From assembly GCA_937864535.1 (NCBI GenBank), contig CALMJS010000015.1, positions 186,001-250,000 of the forward strand: 64,000 nt of DNA. The letters run 5' to 3'. A model generated the notes under the pieces. It searched no databases, had not been told where the DNA came from, and saw only the letters and a list, made by a program, of their open reading frames with translations. Source of the stretch: an uncultured Paracoccaceae bacterium (GTDB lineage: Bacteria; Pseudomonadota; Alphaproteobacteria; Rhodobacterales; Rhodobacteraceae). Numbering within the stretch: position 1 is the stretch's first letter; every line of letters starts with the position of its first letter. Both the position numbers and the translations under genes were made by a program. This document shows, piece by piece, positions 1 through 8,205 of this stretch.

Positions 1-1
1 A

Positions 2-2518
2 AAGCGCTTGATCGACGATCCGAGCTATCGCGACATTTTCAAGGGCATGTCGGACGGTGCGATCACCAAGTTCCGCGGTGCGATGTCCAGTTTTGCCAGT
101 GATGCAAATGGCGCGATCGCGATTGCCAAGCGCGAGGCGGATAACCTCCATCATGCCGCCAAACAGATGGGGCTGCAGGAATGGGTGCTCGTCCTTGCCG
201 ACTTTATGCAGGCGAACCTGGACGACCATTCGATCGTCGTTGAAAAGATTGCATCGCTTGTCTTGCGTCTCGAAGAGCTCACGCTCCTCGATTTGACCGA
301 CGGCGGGGCACAACTGCTCCCCGCGGCTGAGGGCGGCGAGACTTTCTTTGATCGGGTCAAGTATCCGCTGGCCCAATTGTCCAATGCGGGCGTGAGCTGG
401 GCCCTCGGGGATGCGCCCGACGCGACCACTCTGGCGGAACATGTTGCCGCTGTGCGCGAGGCCGCCGAGGCGCGCGGTCTGATCCGTGTGGCCGACGCCG
501 TGGGGCGTTTGAACGATGCGAAATCCGCCAAGGATTTCCGTAATTCCGAACTGCGTCTCTACGAGGAATTGGCCGCTGTCGAGCGGGTTCTGGAGGACGA
601 AGCTGCCGCGTCGAGCGTCAGCCCGACCGAATTGCTGCGCCATTGGTGCGCCGAACACGCCTTTGATACGCTGGCCGCGCTGGATGCCGCACTGGACGGG
701 ATGAAAAAGTCCGTCGATCTGGACGCGCAATACAGCAATTTTGCGCGGCAGATGCGGTTGATTTTCCACGCCTGTATCCATCACAAGCTGGATACCGCCG
801 GGCAGCTGTCGATGTCGTTGATCGACCTGTTCGGGCGTGTGCAGACCTCCGGGTCCGCGCCGGATAGCATCCTGATGCACATTGCCCGCGGGTTCATCGA
901 TACCATTGAACTGGTGTTCGATGCGCTGGAGCAGGGCGAAATTCCGGATACCCAGAGCCTCGATATCCTGTTCGAACAGGCCTCCAACGCAGCCTTTACC
1001 CAAGAAGGCCTGATGACCGCGACGGCCATCGAGCGGCGTCTGAATCTGCCCGAGGATTTCCATCGCGTCCTGTCGCCCGAAAGCGTCAAGACCGCCAGTG
1101 CCGCCATCGAGGCGCGCCATAATTTCTATATCATTCGGGCCGATATCAACGACAAGGAAGATCTGGCCGAGAAATTCCTCGAATGGATCAGCGCGGATAA
1201 CGTCAAGTCGATCACGAACGTCACGGTTTTCCGGAACGCCGACACCCTGTTCGATTTCCTGGTCTCTACGCCGATGGACCAGTCCGAGGTCATCGCCTCG
1301 ATGGCTGAAATGGACCCGTCGGGCAAGTATCTCGCCGTCCAGCAGGTGCTGGAGGACAGCAACGCCGAAATGGTGACCTCGACGGTCCAGGCGGTCGAAG
1401 GCGATCAGCCGGTGAACCAGGGCGCTGGCCTGACGACCGAAATGCTGGAAAGCATCAGCGAGGTCGCCGCAAGTCAGGCGATGGTCAACCATATGCTGTC
1501 CGACCTGTCGGAAATCAGCCTCGAAGAAACCATCGAGACGGCCTTCAAGATTGCCGAGCAGGACCCGGAACAGGGTCGCGCCATGATCCGTAGCGTCGTC
1601 AGCCAATTCTCGGCCAAGCTGCAAGAGGCCGTTCAGGTCGAAACCCAGCTGGTCAGCCAGATGGCCCATCTGCAGGAACAGACGGTGGCGATCCGTTCGC
1701 GTCCGCTCGAGATGCTGATCCGTCCGCTGGAAGCTCTGGTCGAAACGATCTCGCGGAAATCGCGCAGCGAGGCCAAGCTGACCTCGTCTGGTGGCAACAT
1801 GTCGATTGACGTCACGCTGATGGAACATCTGCGCAAAATGCTGCGCATCATGTTGACACATCGCCTGAACATGCCAGAGCGTGCGCCATCCAATATCCAC
1901 ATGTCGTTCCATCGTGATGACGAACGTGTGCTGGTCACCCTCGAAGACGACGGCAAGGGCATCGAGGACGAAAATCTGGTCACGTCACTGGCGGCCCAGA
2001 TCCATGCGACCTCGTCCGAACTGCGGCAGATCGTTTTGCCGGGCGGCAAGGGCATGCGCTATCATATCTCGATGCCGCTCTCGATGGTCGTGCTCGAAGG
2101 TATGGTCGTCGGCGTTGGCGGAATCCGCTATGTTATTCCGGTGGATACCATCCAGACGATCGTTCAGCCCAGCCTCGAGGCGATCCGGTCGATCTCGGCG
2201 GCCAACGGGCGGCGGATGCTGCGAATGGATGACGGCAAGATGGTCTCGGTCCAGTTCCTGAACGAGAAATCCTCGCGGGATCTGTTGGGCGATGCGAATG
2301 GCAAACGTCGCGTTTTCGTCGTGCTGGGCGTCGGTGAAAAATCCTTGGCCGTTCCGGTCGACGAGCTGCTGGGTCAACAGCTGGTCCTGCTGCGGCCGTT
2401 GCGCGGGGTCCTGCGCCATATGCGGAACTTGACCGGGATTGCCCTTTTGGCCGGTGGCGAGGTCGGAATGGTATTGTCCACCAATGCCTTGATAGTCGAC
2501 ACGGTCGACGCGGCATAG
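2..2518 (+). CDS. cheA: Divergent CheA-type chemotaxis histidine kinase, 5' partial
   Basis: The frame is open to the left edge, so the true start is probably outside the window; TTG at 8 is the first possible internal start. The C-terminal half has CheA architecture. A dimerisation-like helical segment lies near residues 540-590 (counted from base 8), an ATPase region at about 598-690 with a clear G1 box (DDGKGIED, near 647), and a CheW-like domain from about 690 to the end that would couple to receptors. The ATPase is unusual: the N-box segment reads LRIMLTHRLNMPER, so the Asn expected after Arg is Ile, and the ATP lid and G2 box are shortened to a LPGGKGMRY stretch. The N-terminal part contains helical Hpt-like segments. 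Family assignment is firm; kinase activity is doubtful. A strong terminator follows. Confidence 0.8.
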   Translation, partial: KRLIDDPSYRDIFKGMSDGAITKFRGAMSSFASDANGAIAIAKREADNLHHAAKQMGLQEWVLVLADFMQANLDDHSIVVEKIASLVLRLEELTLLDLTDGGAQLLPAAEGGETFFDRVKYPLAQLSNAGVSWALGDAPDATTLAEHVAAVREAAEARGLIRVADAVGRLNDAKSAKDFRNSELRLYEELAAVERVLEDEAAASSVSPTELLRHWCAEHAFDTLAALDAALDGMKKSVDLDAQYSNFARQMRLIFHACIHHKLDTAGQLSMSLIDLFGRVQTSGSAPDSILMHIARGFIDTIELVFDALEQGEIPDTQSLDILFEQASNAAFTQEGLMTATAIERRLNLPEDFHRVLSPESVKTASAAIEARHNFYIIRADINDKEDLAEKFLEWISADNVKSITNVTVFRNADTLFDFLVSTPMDQSEVIASMAEMDPSGKYLAVQQVLEDSNAEMVTSTVQAVEGDQPVNQGAGLTTEMLESISEVAASQAMVNHMLSDLSEISLEETIETAFKIAEQDPEQGRAMIRSVVSQFSAKLQEAVQVETQLVSQMAHLQEQTVAIRSRPLEMLIRPLEALVETISRKSRSEAKLTSSGGNMSIDVTLMEHLRKMLRIMLTHRLNMPERAPSNIHMSFHRDDERVLVTLEDDGKGIEDENLVTSLAAQIHATSSELRQIVLPGGKGMRYHISMPLSMVVLEGMVVGVGGIRYVIPVDTIQTIVQPSLEAIRSISAANGRRMLRMDDGKMVSVQFLNEKSSRDLLGDANGKRRVFVVLGVGEKSLAVPVDELLGQQLVLLRPLRGVLRHMRNLTGIALLAGGEVGMVLSTNALIVDTVDAA

Positions 2519-2525
2519 AGATTGC

Positions 2526-2550
2526 AACGGCGCCCTAGGGCGCCGTTTTT
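2526..2550 (+). terminator. Rho-independent terminator after cheA
   Basis: A perfect GC-rich palindrome at 2528-2545 (CGGCGCCC-TA-GGGCGCCG) is followed by five T. It lies 10 bases past the cheA stop and separates that gene from the fliS group. Confidence 0.85.
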
Positions 2551-2625
2551 GCTTAACATTTTCCGAAATTTTGACGTTCTGAAATGTAGGCGGCGACGCT
2601 CGACGAAACGAAAAGAGGTGGCGTT

Positions 2626-3018
2626 ATGACCTTTGAGAATGCCCGAACGTCGTACCGGCGTGCGGAAACCAATAAGCAGATCGAAATAGAAGATCCGCAT
2701 GAAATGATCGGGGTGACCCTGCGCGAACTTGAACGCGCGCTGCGCATTCTGGCCAACGCACAGGAAGGTAAATTGCCCTTGCCGGCGAACTATCTCAATC
2801 GCGCGTTTACAGCGATCTACATCCTGCAAAGCTCGCTCGATTTCGAGCGTGGCGGCGAGATCGCGACCAATCTGTTTCAGGTTTACGAGTTCTGTCGTCT
2901 CCAGGTCGTCGATGCCTTTGCCCGCAAACCGGAGGCCAAGCTGGCCGCCAGCGCGGATCATATCGCATCGTTGATGGCGGCGTGGCAGCAAATGTCCGTA
3001 AGGGTCAAACAAACATGA
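2626..3018 (+). CDS. fliS: Flagellar export chaperone FliS-like
   Basis: This 130-residue protein is all-helical, with the size and pattern of FliS: a YRRAET-type N-terminus and a central LNRAFTAIYILQSSLDFERGG segment that matches the FliS helix carrying the conserved L..SLD. FliS binds flagellin in the cytoplasm, prevents early polymerisation and delivers it to the export gate. The start ATG has a good ribosome site (AAGAGGTGG). The stop overlaps the next start in ATGA, so the two are translationally coupled. Assignment rests on size, pattern and flagellar context. Confidence 0.75.
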   Translation: MTFENARTSYRRAETNKQIEIEDPHEMIGVTLRELERALRILANAQEGKLPLPANYLNRAFTAIYILQSSLDFERGGEIATNLFQVYEFCRLQVVDAFARKPEAKLAASADHIASLMAAWQQMSVRVKQT

Positions 3019-3359
3019 TGCTACCCTCCCCCAACTCTGGACACGGTCAGCCGCCGCTCCTCGCCTCTGCGGTGGCGGTGCAATTGTCGGTGATGGTCGA
3101 TGACCTGATGCAGGCCGCGCAGGTGGGGGATGGTGAAAAAGTCGAGCAATTGGCCAGATCCCTGCAAGGGCTGGTGAGTACCTTTGATACAAACCACTTG
3201 CCCGAGGCGGATCAGCGACTGTTGCGTCGTCAAATCGGGCAGGTGGCCTTGGCGGTGGATGCCGCCATCAGCGTGATGCAGGACGGCCTGAGGTCGCGCC
3301 GTATCGCGGATCGCAACATGCCGGCCTATCGCCGCGCGCAATCGGCAGGCCGGTTCTGA
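3015..3359 (+). CDS. Small unassigned protein coupled to fliS
   Basis: The 114-residue product starts at the ATG that overlaps the fliS stop (ATGA); an upstream in-frame ATG at 2982 lies deep inside fliS and is less likely. The protein is mainly helical and hydrophilic. One segment (about 25-60) resembles the short helical bundle of secretion chaperones, and the C-terminus is basic (SRRIADRNMPAYRRAQ). Its position directly after fliS is where FliT is found in many bacteria, so a FliT-like role is possible, but no diagnostic motif is visible. It overlaps the next gene by one base. Confidence 0.65.
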   Translation: MMLPSPNSGHGQPPLLASAVAVQLSVMVDDLMQAAQVGDGEKVEQLARSLQGLVSTFDTNHLPEADQRLLRRQIGQVALAVDAAISVMQDGLRSRRIADRNMPAYRRAQSAGRF

Positions 3360-3580
3360 TGACCACCTGTCGTCTGTGCATGATGTTGCGGTTTTTCCTG
3401 TTGTTTGCTGCTTTGATCCTCGGCGCGATGATCTGGTTCGCCCTTAGCAAAGATGCGCCCGTTACGGCGCATCTCCCCGGTCCTATGGCCTTTGCGATGA
3501 TCGTTCCGATCATCGGCATTCCGGGTTTCATCGTAAAGTATCGCCGTTGGCGACGCGAACAGGACGAAACCCGGTCCTAA
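3359..3580 (+). CDS. Small two-helix membrane protein
   Basis: This 73-residue protein has two predicted membrane segments at about residues 9-28 and 42-58, with a basic, acidic-tailed C-terminus (KYRRWRREQDETRS) likely in the cytoplasm. Its ATG overlaps the previous stop by one base (TGATG), so it is probably the last gene of the fliS unit. I do not recognise a family. Confidence 0.6.
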   Translation: MTTCRLCMMLRFFLLFAALILGAMIWFALSKDAPVTAHLPGPMAFAMIVPIIGIPGFIVKYRRWRREQDETRS

Positions 3581-3586
3581 TCGCCG

Positions 3587-3754
3587 TTATTCATCAAAAA
3601 ACAGCAGATCAGCCAATGGCACATGGCGCGTCACGATGCGTCCATCGGCCAGTTCGGTTGCAATCTCGATATAGATGATATCGTTGTCATAGGCAGGCGT
3701 CACCGGCTCGGCGTCGCCAAAAACGTGGGGATCAGTCAACGATTGGTGCTGCAC
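3587..3754 (-). CDS. 55-residue acidic small protein, GTG start
   Basis: The minus-strand frame runs from GTG at 3754 to TAA at 3587-3589. An AGGAG ribosome site sits at good spacing (GAGGAGACCACC then GTG). The product is acidic and has a regular beta-like pattern in the middle (DIIYIEIATELADGRIVTR), ending in LADLLFFDE. It lies between the convergent fliS unit and the fliL-like gene in the same direction, 57 bases downstream of fliL's stop. The ribosome site, lack of rare codons and position support a real gene; function unknown. Confidence 0.6.
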   Translation of the reverse strand: MQHQSLTDPHVFGDAEPVTPAYDNDIIYIEIATELADGRIVTRHVPLADLLFFDE

Positions 3755-3811
3755 GGTGGTCTCCTCAAGAGGTTGTGTGCCATGGACTGCAAATTTTGTG
3801 CCGCGCCGTGA

Positions 3812-4285
3812 TTATTGCAGCGCGTATGAGGTGATCAGGACCTCTCTGATCGGGGTAGGGTGATCATCGGTCCCCAATTGGACATTCAGGGCGTGGCGCA
3901 TCATGACAGGGATGAGCGCACGCAGATTTTCCTTGGTCGGGGCGGTATTGGCGGCCTCGATGACGGCATCGACCAGCACGGCCTCGATCCGACCTTCGCC
4001 ATTGGCGATCTGGTCCATCAGTGGCCCGATGATCGGATCGCCCTTGTTCAGCATAAAGGATACCTGAACCGAAACCGAGCGGCTGAACTGCGGCAAGGTC
4101 GTGGTGATCGGCAGGTTATAGGGCACATATTCCGGCGGAACGCGGACCGGGTTTGTCGGCTGGGCGACCTGCTCTGTCAGGCTGGTAGCAGGCGTTGGTT
4201 TGACCATTGTCTTGGCCAAACCGAACCCGAACGGTCCCATGACCAATACAAAGCCTCCGATCCCCAAGATACGCGCCAGATCCAC
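3812..4285 (-). CDS. fliL: FliL-like flagellar basal body-associated protein
   Basis: The product has one N-terminal membrane helix (LGIGGFVLVMGPFGFGLA) and a periplasmic domain ending in PIREVLITSYALQ. This matches the FliL pattern, in which the last strand reads V..V.FT.F..Q. FliL proteins sit around the stator MotAB and tune motor output. I chose GTG at 4285 because a GAGG site lies seven bases upstream; the longer TTG start at 4312 has none. In R. sphaeroides FliL is reported to contact FlgT and MotB, and an FlgT homologue is encoded 3 kb away. The sequence is divergent, so call it FliL-like. Confidence 0.7.
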   Translation of the reverse strand: MDLARILGIGGFVLVMGPFGFGLAKTMVKPTPATSLTEQVAQPTNPVRVPPEYVPYNLPITTTLPQFSRSVSVQVSFMLNKGDPIIGPLMDQIANGEGRIEAVLVDAVIEAANTAPTKENLRALIPVMMRHALNVQLGTDDHPTPIREVLITSYALQ

Positions 4286-4466
4286 GTGAATTCCTCGTCT
4301 TAACACTCGCAAAAAGAGTAACGGCGCAACGGCACAACCTTTTGCTGTCCTTCGGATTAGGGTGTTCGGGCCAAAGGGATATGTGGGATAAAAAAATATA
4401 TACCGATGCGCCTAACATTCTGTGCGGTGGTGCCGTTCCCACGAATGAACCAAAATAACCTCGTGA

Positions 4467-4892
4467 ATGCTGATCATGATGATGAACTCAACCAGCCGCG
4501 CTCTTGTCCCGTTTGTCGGACGTCTTCCAAGCCGTACCGGCGGTCAGGACGCGCGCAAACAACAGGACCGTCATCAGGACGACCACGATTATGGTTTGGT
4601 ACAGCGTGAGACATATCTACGTGACAGCGACGATGTGGAACGGATGCTGCCGGATATTCTGGGGCGGGCCCTCGCGCGGATCTGGATCGATCCGCAGTTC
4701 CGTGACCGGTTCGCAGCCAACCCGGTCGAAACGCTTGCTGCATACGGGGTTTACCTGCCACGCAGCATCCAGATCGATTTTGTCACCGAAGGGGCGCCGC
4801 GTCCGCAGATCGTGGTGTACGAACAGAAAACGCCGGGCGGACCGCGGCGGCGGCTGATGTATCTGCGCCTGATGATGATGGCAGGGAAATAG
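4467..4892 (+). CDS. Small protein with NHLP/nitrile-hydratase-alpha-like segment
   Basis: The 141-residue product has a polar, Gln/His/Asp-rich N-terminal third and then a compact domain at about residues 60-120. That domain reads ILGRALARIWIDPQFRDRF, then ANPVETLAAYGVYLP and a strand IDFVTEGAPRPQIVVY. A helix ending in W.DP.FR..., followed by NP...L...G...P and a beta strand, is the hallmark of nitrile-hydratase-alpha-like leader peptides (NHLP). No maturation enzyme for such a precursor is nearby. The start is uncertain: ATGs at 4467, 4476, 4479 and 4482 are in frame. The gene precedes a Sel1-type gene by two bases, so the two are probably co-transcribed. Confidence 0.6.
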   Translation: MLIMMMNSTSRALVPFVGRLPSRTGGQDARKQQDRHQDDHDYGLVQRETYLRDSDDVERMLPDILGRALARIWIDPQFRDRFAANPVETLAAYGVYLPRSIQIDFVTEGAPRPQIVVYEQKTPGGPRRRLMYLRLMMMAGK

Positions 4893-4894
4893 GC

Positions 4895-5515
4895 ATGCGA
4901 CGCTGGGCCGGCATATTGATCGCTGGGTGCTGCGCGACCACCGCCCATTCGGCCAGCCTGCAAGAGGCTCTGGACCGGTATGCGGCGGGCGATGCTGCGT
5001 CGGCGGCGTCGATCTACGCGGATCTGGCGGGGCAGGGTGACCCCAAGGCGCAGTTCAATCTGGCGCTGATGTTCTACGCCGGCGAGGGCGTGCCCCAGAG
5101 CTGGACCGATAGTTTCCGTTGGGCATGGCGGGCCAAGTTGAACGGCGTTGAACAGGCCGAGATCCTGCTCGGCCGGATTGACGCCAGTATCGGGAAACCC
5201 GAACGCGAAGCCTTGGCCGAGGAGTTGATCGCGGAACTGGCCGCCCCAATCGCCTATGGCGACGGCAAGGCGATGCTGCGTATGGCGATCATCGCGCAGG
5301 ATTTGCTGCCGCGTCCCGATATGGTCAAGGCCTATGTCTGGCAGGCGATGGCTGTTGCCGCCGGTCTGGATGCGGCGGTCCCGTTCCGCGAAGGGACCTT
5401 TCGTAGTTTGTCCGAAAAGGACCGGATCAAGGCCCAGTCCGAGGCCCGCACGACCTTCGAGGATTGGTGTTCGGAATCCCCTGCGCCTGTTGCGTCTTGC
5501 ACCATCGTGAATTGA
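4895..5515 (+). CDS. Exported Sel1/TPR-repeat protein
   Basis: The 206-residue product begins with a signal peptide (MRRWAGILIAGCCATTAHSA, cleavage after AHSA). Sel1-like repeats follow at about 25-85: a helix ending in YADLAGQGDPKAQFNLALMFYAGEGVPQ is the typical Sel1 core. The C-terminal half is helical and includes a KAYVWQAMAVAAG segment of the same kind. Such repeat proteins mediate protein contacts, here in the periplasm. It starts two bases after the NHLP-like gene and sits in a flagellar locus, so a role in flagellar assembly is plausible but unproven. Confidence 0.7.
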   Translation: MRRWAGILIAGCCATTAHSASLQEALDRYAAGDAASAASIYADLAGQGDPKAQFNLALMFYAGEGVPQSWTDSFRWAWRAKLNGVEQAEILLGRIDASIGKPEREALAEELIAELAAPIAYGDGKAMLRMAIIAQDLLPRPDMVKAYVWQAMAVAAGLDAAVPFREGTFRSLSEKDRIKAQSEARTTFEDWCSESPAPVASCTIVN

Positions 5516-5535
5516 AGCGCTGAGCGGGAGCGGGC

Positions 5536-5571
5536 CGGAAAAAAGAAAGAGCTCCGACATGTCGGAGCTCT
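5536..5571 (-). terminator. Terminator of the flgP-flgT-flgA-flgM operon
   Basis: A perfect 24-base palindrome lies at 5548-5571. On the minus strand it is followed by a T-rich run (TTTCTTTTTT), as expected for the end of the operon whose last gene stops at 5602. It may also stop transcription from the Sel1-type gene on the other strand. Confidence 0.8.
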
Positions 5572-5601
5572 GGCCGTGTATGGGGCGCAGGGTTTACGGG
5601 A

Positions 5602-5994
5602 TCAGTGCCGGCGGAACCGGGTGATCACCTGGGCAGAATCTCCGGGCAGGCCGAGTTCCGCATTGATGTCATTGACGGCCACGCCGCTGCGGGCCATGGC
5701 GATAGCTTCGTCGATCATCCGCTCGCCAGCCAGCCAGTCCATGTCGGCCTGAAGGCTCCGGATGTCATCGTGGATCTGTGAGGCCAGAATGGTCTGGTTC
5801 TCTTGCAGCCGTGTCATGTGCTGAACCAGCCGTTCATCCAGACGGTCGATCATGTCGGCGTCGCGCAGATGCTTGTGCGAGGCGGCAGCTACTGCGCGCC
5901 GCGCACGGTGGATGGAAAGCACAGTCGTCATAACCGCGAGCAGGGCAACGGCGACGGAGACGAGTGTCAGTGTCTGGGGACCAGGCAAAATCAT
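5602..5994 (-). CDS. Membrane-anchored coiled-coil protein, DUF2802-like C-terminus
   Basis: The 130-residue product has one N-terminal membrane helix (about 9-30), a charged coiled-coil stretch (about 40-95, with heptads such as LDERLVQHMTRLQENQTIL) and a C-terminal segment AIAMARSGVAVNDINAELG. That last segment resembles the short HTH-like tail of DUF2802 proteins found in flagellar operons of other proteobacteria. It is the last gene of the flgP-A-M operon, 25 bases after flgM, and a terminator follows. Function is unknown. Confidence 0.6.
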   Translation of the reverse strand: MILPGPQTLTLVSVAVALLAVMTTVLSIHRARRAVAAASHKHLRDADMIDRLDERLVQHMTRLQENQTILASQIHDDIRSLQADMDWLAGERMIDEAIAMARSGVAVNDINAELGLPGDSAQVITRFRRH

Positions 5995-6019
5995 GCCGTT
6001 CTCTCTCTCTCCGGTGCAG

Positions 6020-6325
6020 TCAGCTGTTCAGTTCGAGATAGCTCTCGAACAGGCTCTCGGTGATCTTGTCCAGATCGATCGGGTAACTGCCATTGGCAAT
6101 TGCGTCCTGGATCTTTGTGACCAGTGCCATTTCGATCGGCGGGCCGGATTTCAATTCCTGCGGAAGCACACCGCCCATCGCCGTCAGCTGAACGTCATCG
6201 CCAGCCGGGGCTGCCGGACCGGTAGCAGGTGCTCCGACCTTGGCTTTTTGCACCCGGGCGGAAGCGTCGTCCATTGTGCGCTTGATACCACCAGCGCCGC
6301 CTGATTGTGAGATTGAGTCTACCAT
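6020..6325 (-). CDS. flgM: Anti-sigma-28 factor FlgM
   Basis: The 101-residue protein has a disordered, polar N-terminus and a C-terminal helical region IEMALVTKIQDAIANGSYPID followed by DKITESLFESYL. This is the FlgM signature: a helix, A[IL]..G.Y..D and a second helix that grips sigma-28. FlgM holds FliA inactive until it is secreted through the finished hook-basal body. Its partner fliA is encoded in this window at 12261. It lies 36 bases downstream of flgA in the same operon. Confidence 0.8.
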   Translation of the reverse strand: MVDSISQSGGAGGIKRTMDDASARVQKAKVGAPATGPAAPAGDDVQLTAMGGVLPQELKSGPPIEMALVTKIQDAIANGSYPIDLDKITESLFESYLELNS

Positions 6326-6361
6326 TTCGGACCTCCATACGTCGCCAGTAACGGCCTCAAA

Positions 6362-7090
6362 TTAGTTTATGTTAGGCCCAAGGGAGACTTGATTGTCGCC
6401 TGTGACGACTCCCTTCACAATTTTTTGCGAAGACAAGTTCCTTAGTTCTATCACGTCACCAACCCGTCCATCTGTTAGGGCTTCCCCTGAGGCAATTACA
6501 TTAAATGACCCTACTGAGATCATCAGTGCAATTGGCATGCCGGATCTTACTGCCCAATCGGGATCCAGATGTCTGGTCATCAATAATTGATCCGCGCCCA
6601 GCGAAACCTTGAGCCGACGCCCTACGACGTCCTCGATCCGGGCAAATGTGTCCAGCGCCGAGCGGTCGCCACGCGGCAGCAGGACGACGTCCCCGGCTGT
6701 AATCATGTCACCGCGCTGCATGGTGCGCGCCATGGCGACCATCAGCGGGCCTTGGGTCTGCTGGGTCGTGCCCGGTCCTGCGGCGTCCCGGGATACGGTA
6801 TCCGGCGCGATGCCCGCACGGGTTCGGACGCCGCGTGTCCAGCCCGCGCCCGAGGGGCAGGTCAGGGCCGCCGTGCTCCAGCTCCCTTGATGGGGCGAAA
6901 CCTCTGGTGTGACCGGGCAGGCCGGAAAGGGGCGGATCGACACCATCGGCACAGCGTCGGTAATCCCGGCATCCAGCAGGGCGATTTGTACCAGTTCGGC
7001 CGCCTCCTGTCCGCTGATCCCGTCCGAGTAATCCGGCGCGGCCAGAGCGGGCAGGGCGATCAGGCCAAAGACTGCAGCGAGCCCGCGCAT
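6362..7090 (-). CDS. flgA: Flagellar P-ring assembly chaperone FlgA
   Basis: The 242-residue protein has a signal peptide (MRGLAAVFGLIALPALAAP) and a C-terminal SAF-like domain. Diagnostic segments are MQRGDMITAGDVVLLPRG, then VVGRRLKVSLGADQLLMTRHL, and the closing VGDVIELRNLSSQKIVKGVV; the R.L..G..L pattern followed by G..I.V.N..S is typical of FlgA. FlgA assists FlgI polymerisation around the rod in the periplasm. Two bases separate it from flgT. Confidence 0.9.
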   Translation of the reverse strand: MRGLAAVFGLIALPALAAPDYSDGISGQEAAELVQIALLDAGITDAVPMVSIRPFPACPVTPEVSPHQGSWSTAALTCPSGAGWTRGVRTRAGIAPDTVSRDAAGPGTTQQTQGPLMVAMARTMQRGDMITAGDVVLLPRGDRSALDTFARIEDVVGRRLKVSLGADQLLMTRHLDPDWAVRSGMPIALMISVGSFNVIASGEALTDGRVGDVIELRNLSSQKIVKGVVTGDNQVSLGPNIN

Positions 7091-7092
7091 AC

Positions 7093-8205
7093 TCAGAGCC
7101 CCGTTTCGATAAACCGGACGGCGCGGCCGCTGAAATCACTGGCGCGCCGGGTCGGGTCCATCGGGCGCAGCGTGACGCTGCGGTCGGACAGAGATACGAT
7201 TTCCAGCATCTCGATCGACGCATCCCGGTCTGCTGTATAGGCGATAGCACCCCGGCTGATGCCTTGGCGTCGGCCAAGGTTCACCGTCAAATCCCCGCCA
7301 GATGCCATCACAGTCCCCATCAGCGGGGTACAGGCCTGCACGTCGAGCAGCCGATCAAAGCTGTCAGAGACGCCATCGAGCAGGTCGGACATCATCTGGC
7401 TGCGATTGCGCTGAAACGCCGCCCCGGCATTGCCAAGGATCGAAGGGCCGGGAATGCGCGAACGGCGGACGACCTCTTGGCGGGTTACCTGCCCGTCGGA
7501 CGAGATCAGCACCAGCTGCAACCGCATCTCGACCGTTTGGTTGCGCCCGTCCGGCACGCTGTCGATCGACAGTTGCGGCACAAAACCCCAGTCGCCTGCG
7601 GTCAGGCGAACGTCACCGCGGGTCAGGGTTACAAAGTCGCGGGCCGCCTGCGCATCGGTCAGCCCGCGCGGCATCGGACGATCGGTGACCGTCAGGCTGC
7701 TGGTGGCCGGGTGGCGGTCAAGCACGCCATAGAGCGATTGCATAATGTCCTGCGCCAAGGGATTGGCCCAGGCCGGCGCATTGGGCGAGACGTGGATTTG
7801 CGGCGCATAGGCGATGACGGTCAGTCGGCTGGCGGACTGGCACTGGGTCTGGGCCTCGGCTCCGACCAGCGCGCGGATCTGCACACGCCACATGTTGCCC
7901 TCTAGGGTTGCGCCTTTGAATTCGTGCCGCAGGACGCGGCCAATAGGGCGGACGATGGTCAGGTCGCGCTCGACGCGTGTCATGTTGACGACCGTATGGC
8001 CCGTCACATGGGCGCCCCCTGCCAGCGCCGCATTCAGCAGGGCATCGGCAAGGGCGCGGCGGCGGGCGCTGTCGGTGTCATTCGCCGCATTCACAAAGCC
8101 ATAGCCCTCGGTCTCGATCCAGACGGTTTCCGAGGCATTGGCCGGCATCGCGGACATGAGCAAGGACATCACAAAGGTCAAGACGATGAGGGCCCGGCGA
8201 TCCAT
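7093..8205 (-). CDS. flgT: Flagellar assembly protein FlgT-like
   Basis: The 370-residue exported protein has a signal peptide ending near PANASE. An N-terminal region resembles the FlgT-N domain (ARRRALADALLNAALAGGAHVTG, with a YGFV segment before it), a middle domain follows (about 130-270), and a C-terminal SH3-like segment reads LTVNLGRRQGISRGAIAYT. In Vibrio FlgT forms the H-ring; a distant homologue in R. sphaeroides is known to be needed for rotation and to contact MotB and FliL. The start overlaps the flgP stop by one base. The domain pattern supports the family; sequence is divergent. Confidence 0.7.
   Translation of the reverse strand: MDRRALIVLTFVMSLLMSAMPANASETVWIETEGYGFVNAANDTDSARRRALADALLNAALAGGAHVTGHTVVNMTRVERDLTIVRPIGRVLRHEFKGATLEGNMWRVQIRALVGAEAQTQCQSASRLTVIAYAPQIHVSPNAPAWANPLAQDIMQSLYGVLDRHPATSSLTVTDRPMPRGLTDAQAARDFVTLTRGDVRLTAGDWGFVPQLSIDSVPDGRNQTVEMRLQLVLISSDGQVTRQEVVRRSRIPGPSILGNAGAAFQRNRSQMMSDLLDGVSDSFDRLLDVQACTPLMGTVMASGGDLTVNLGRRQGISRGAIAYTADRDASIEMLEIVSLSDRSVTLRPMDPTRRASDFSGRAVRFIETGL

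Noticed and set aside
4320-4345. Possible sigma-54 promoter (CGGCACAACCTTTTGCT) near fliL
   Set aside because: GG and GC are 11 bases apart, not 10, and the first base deviates.
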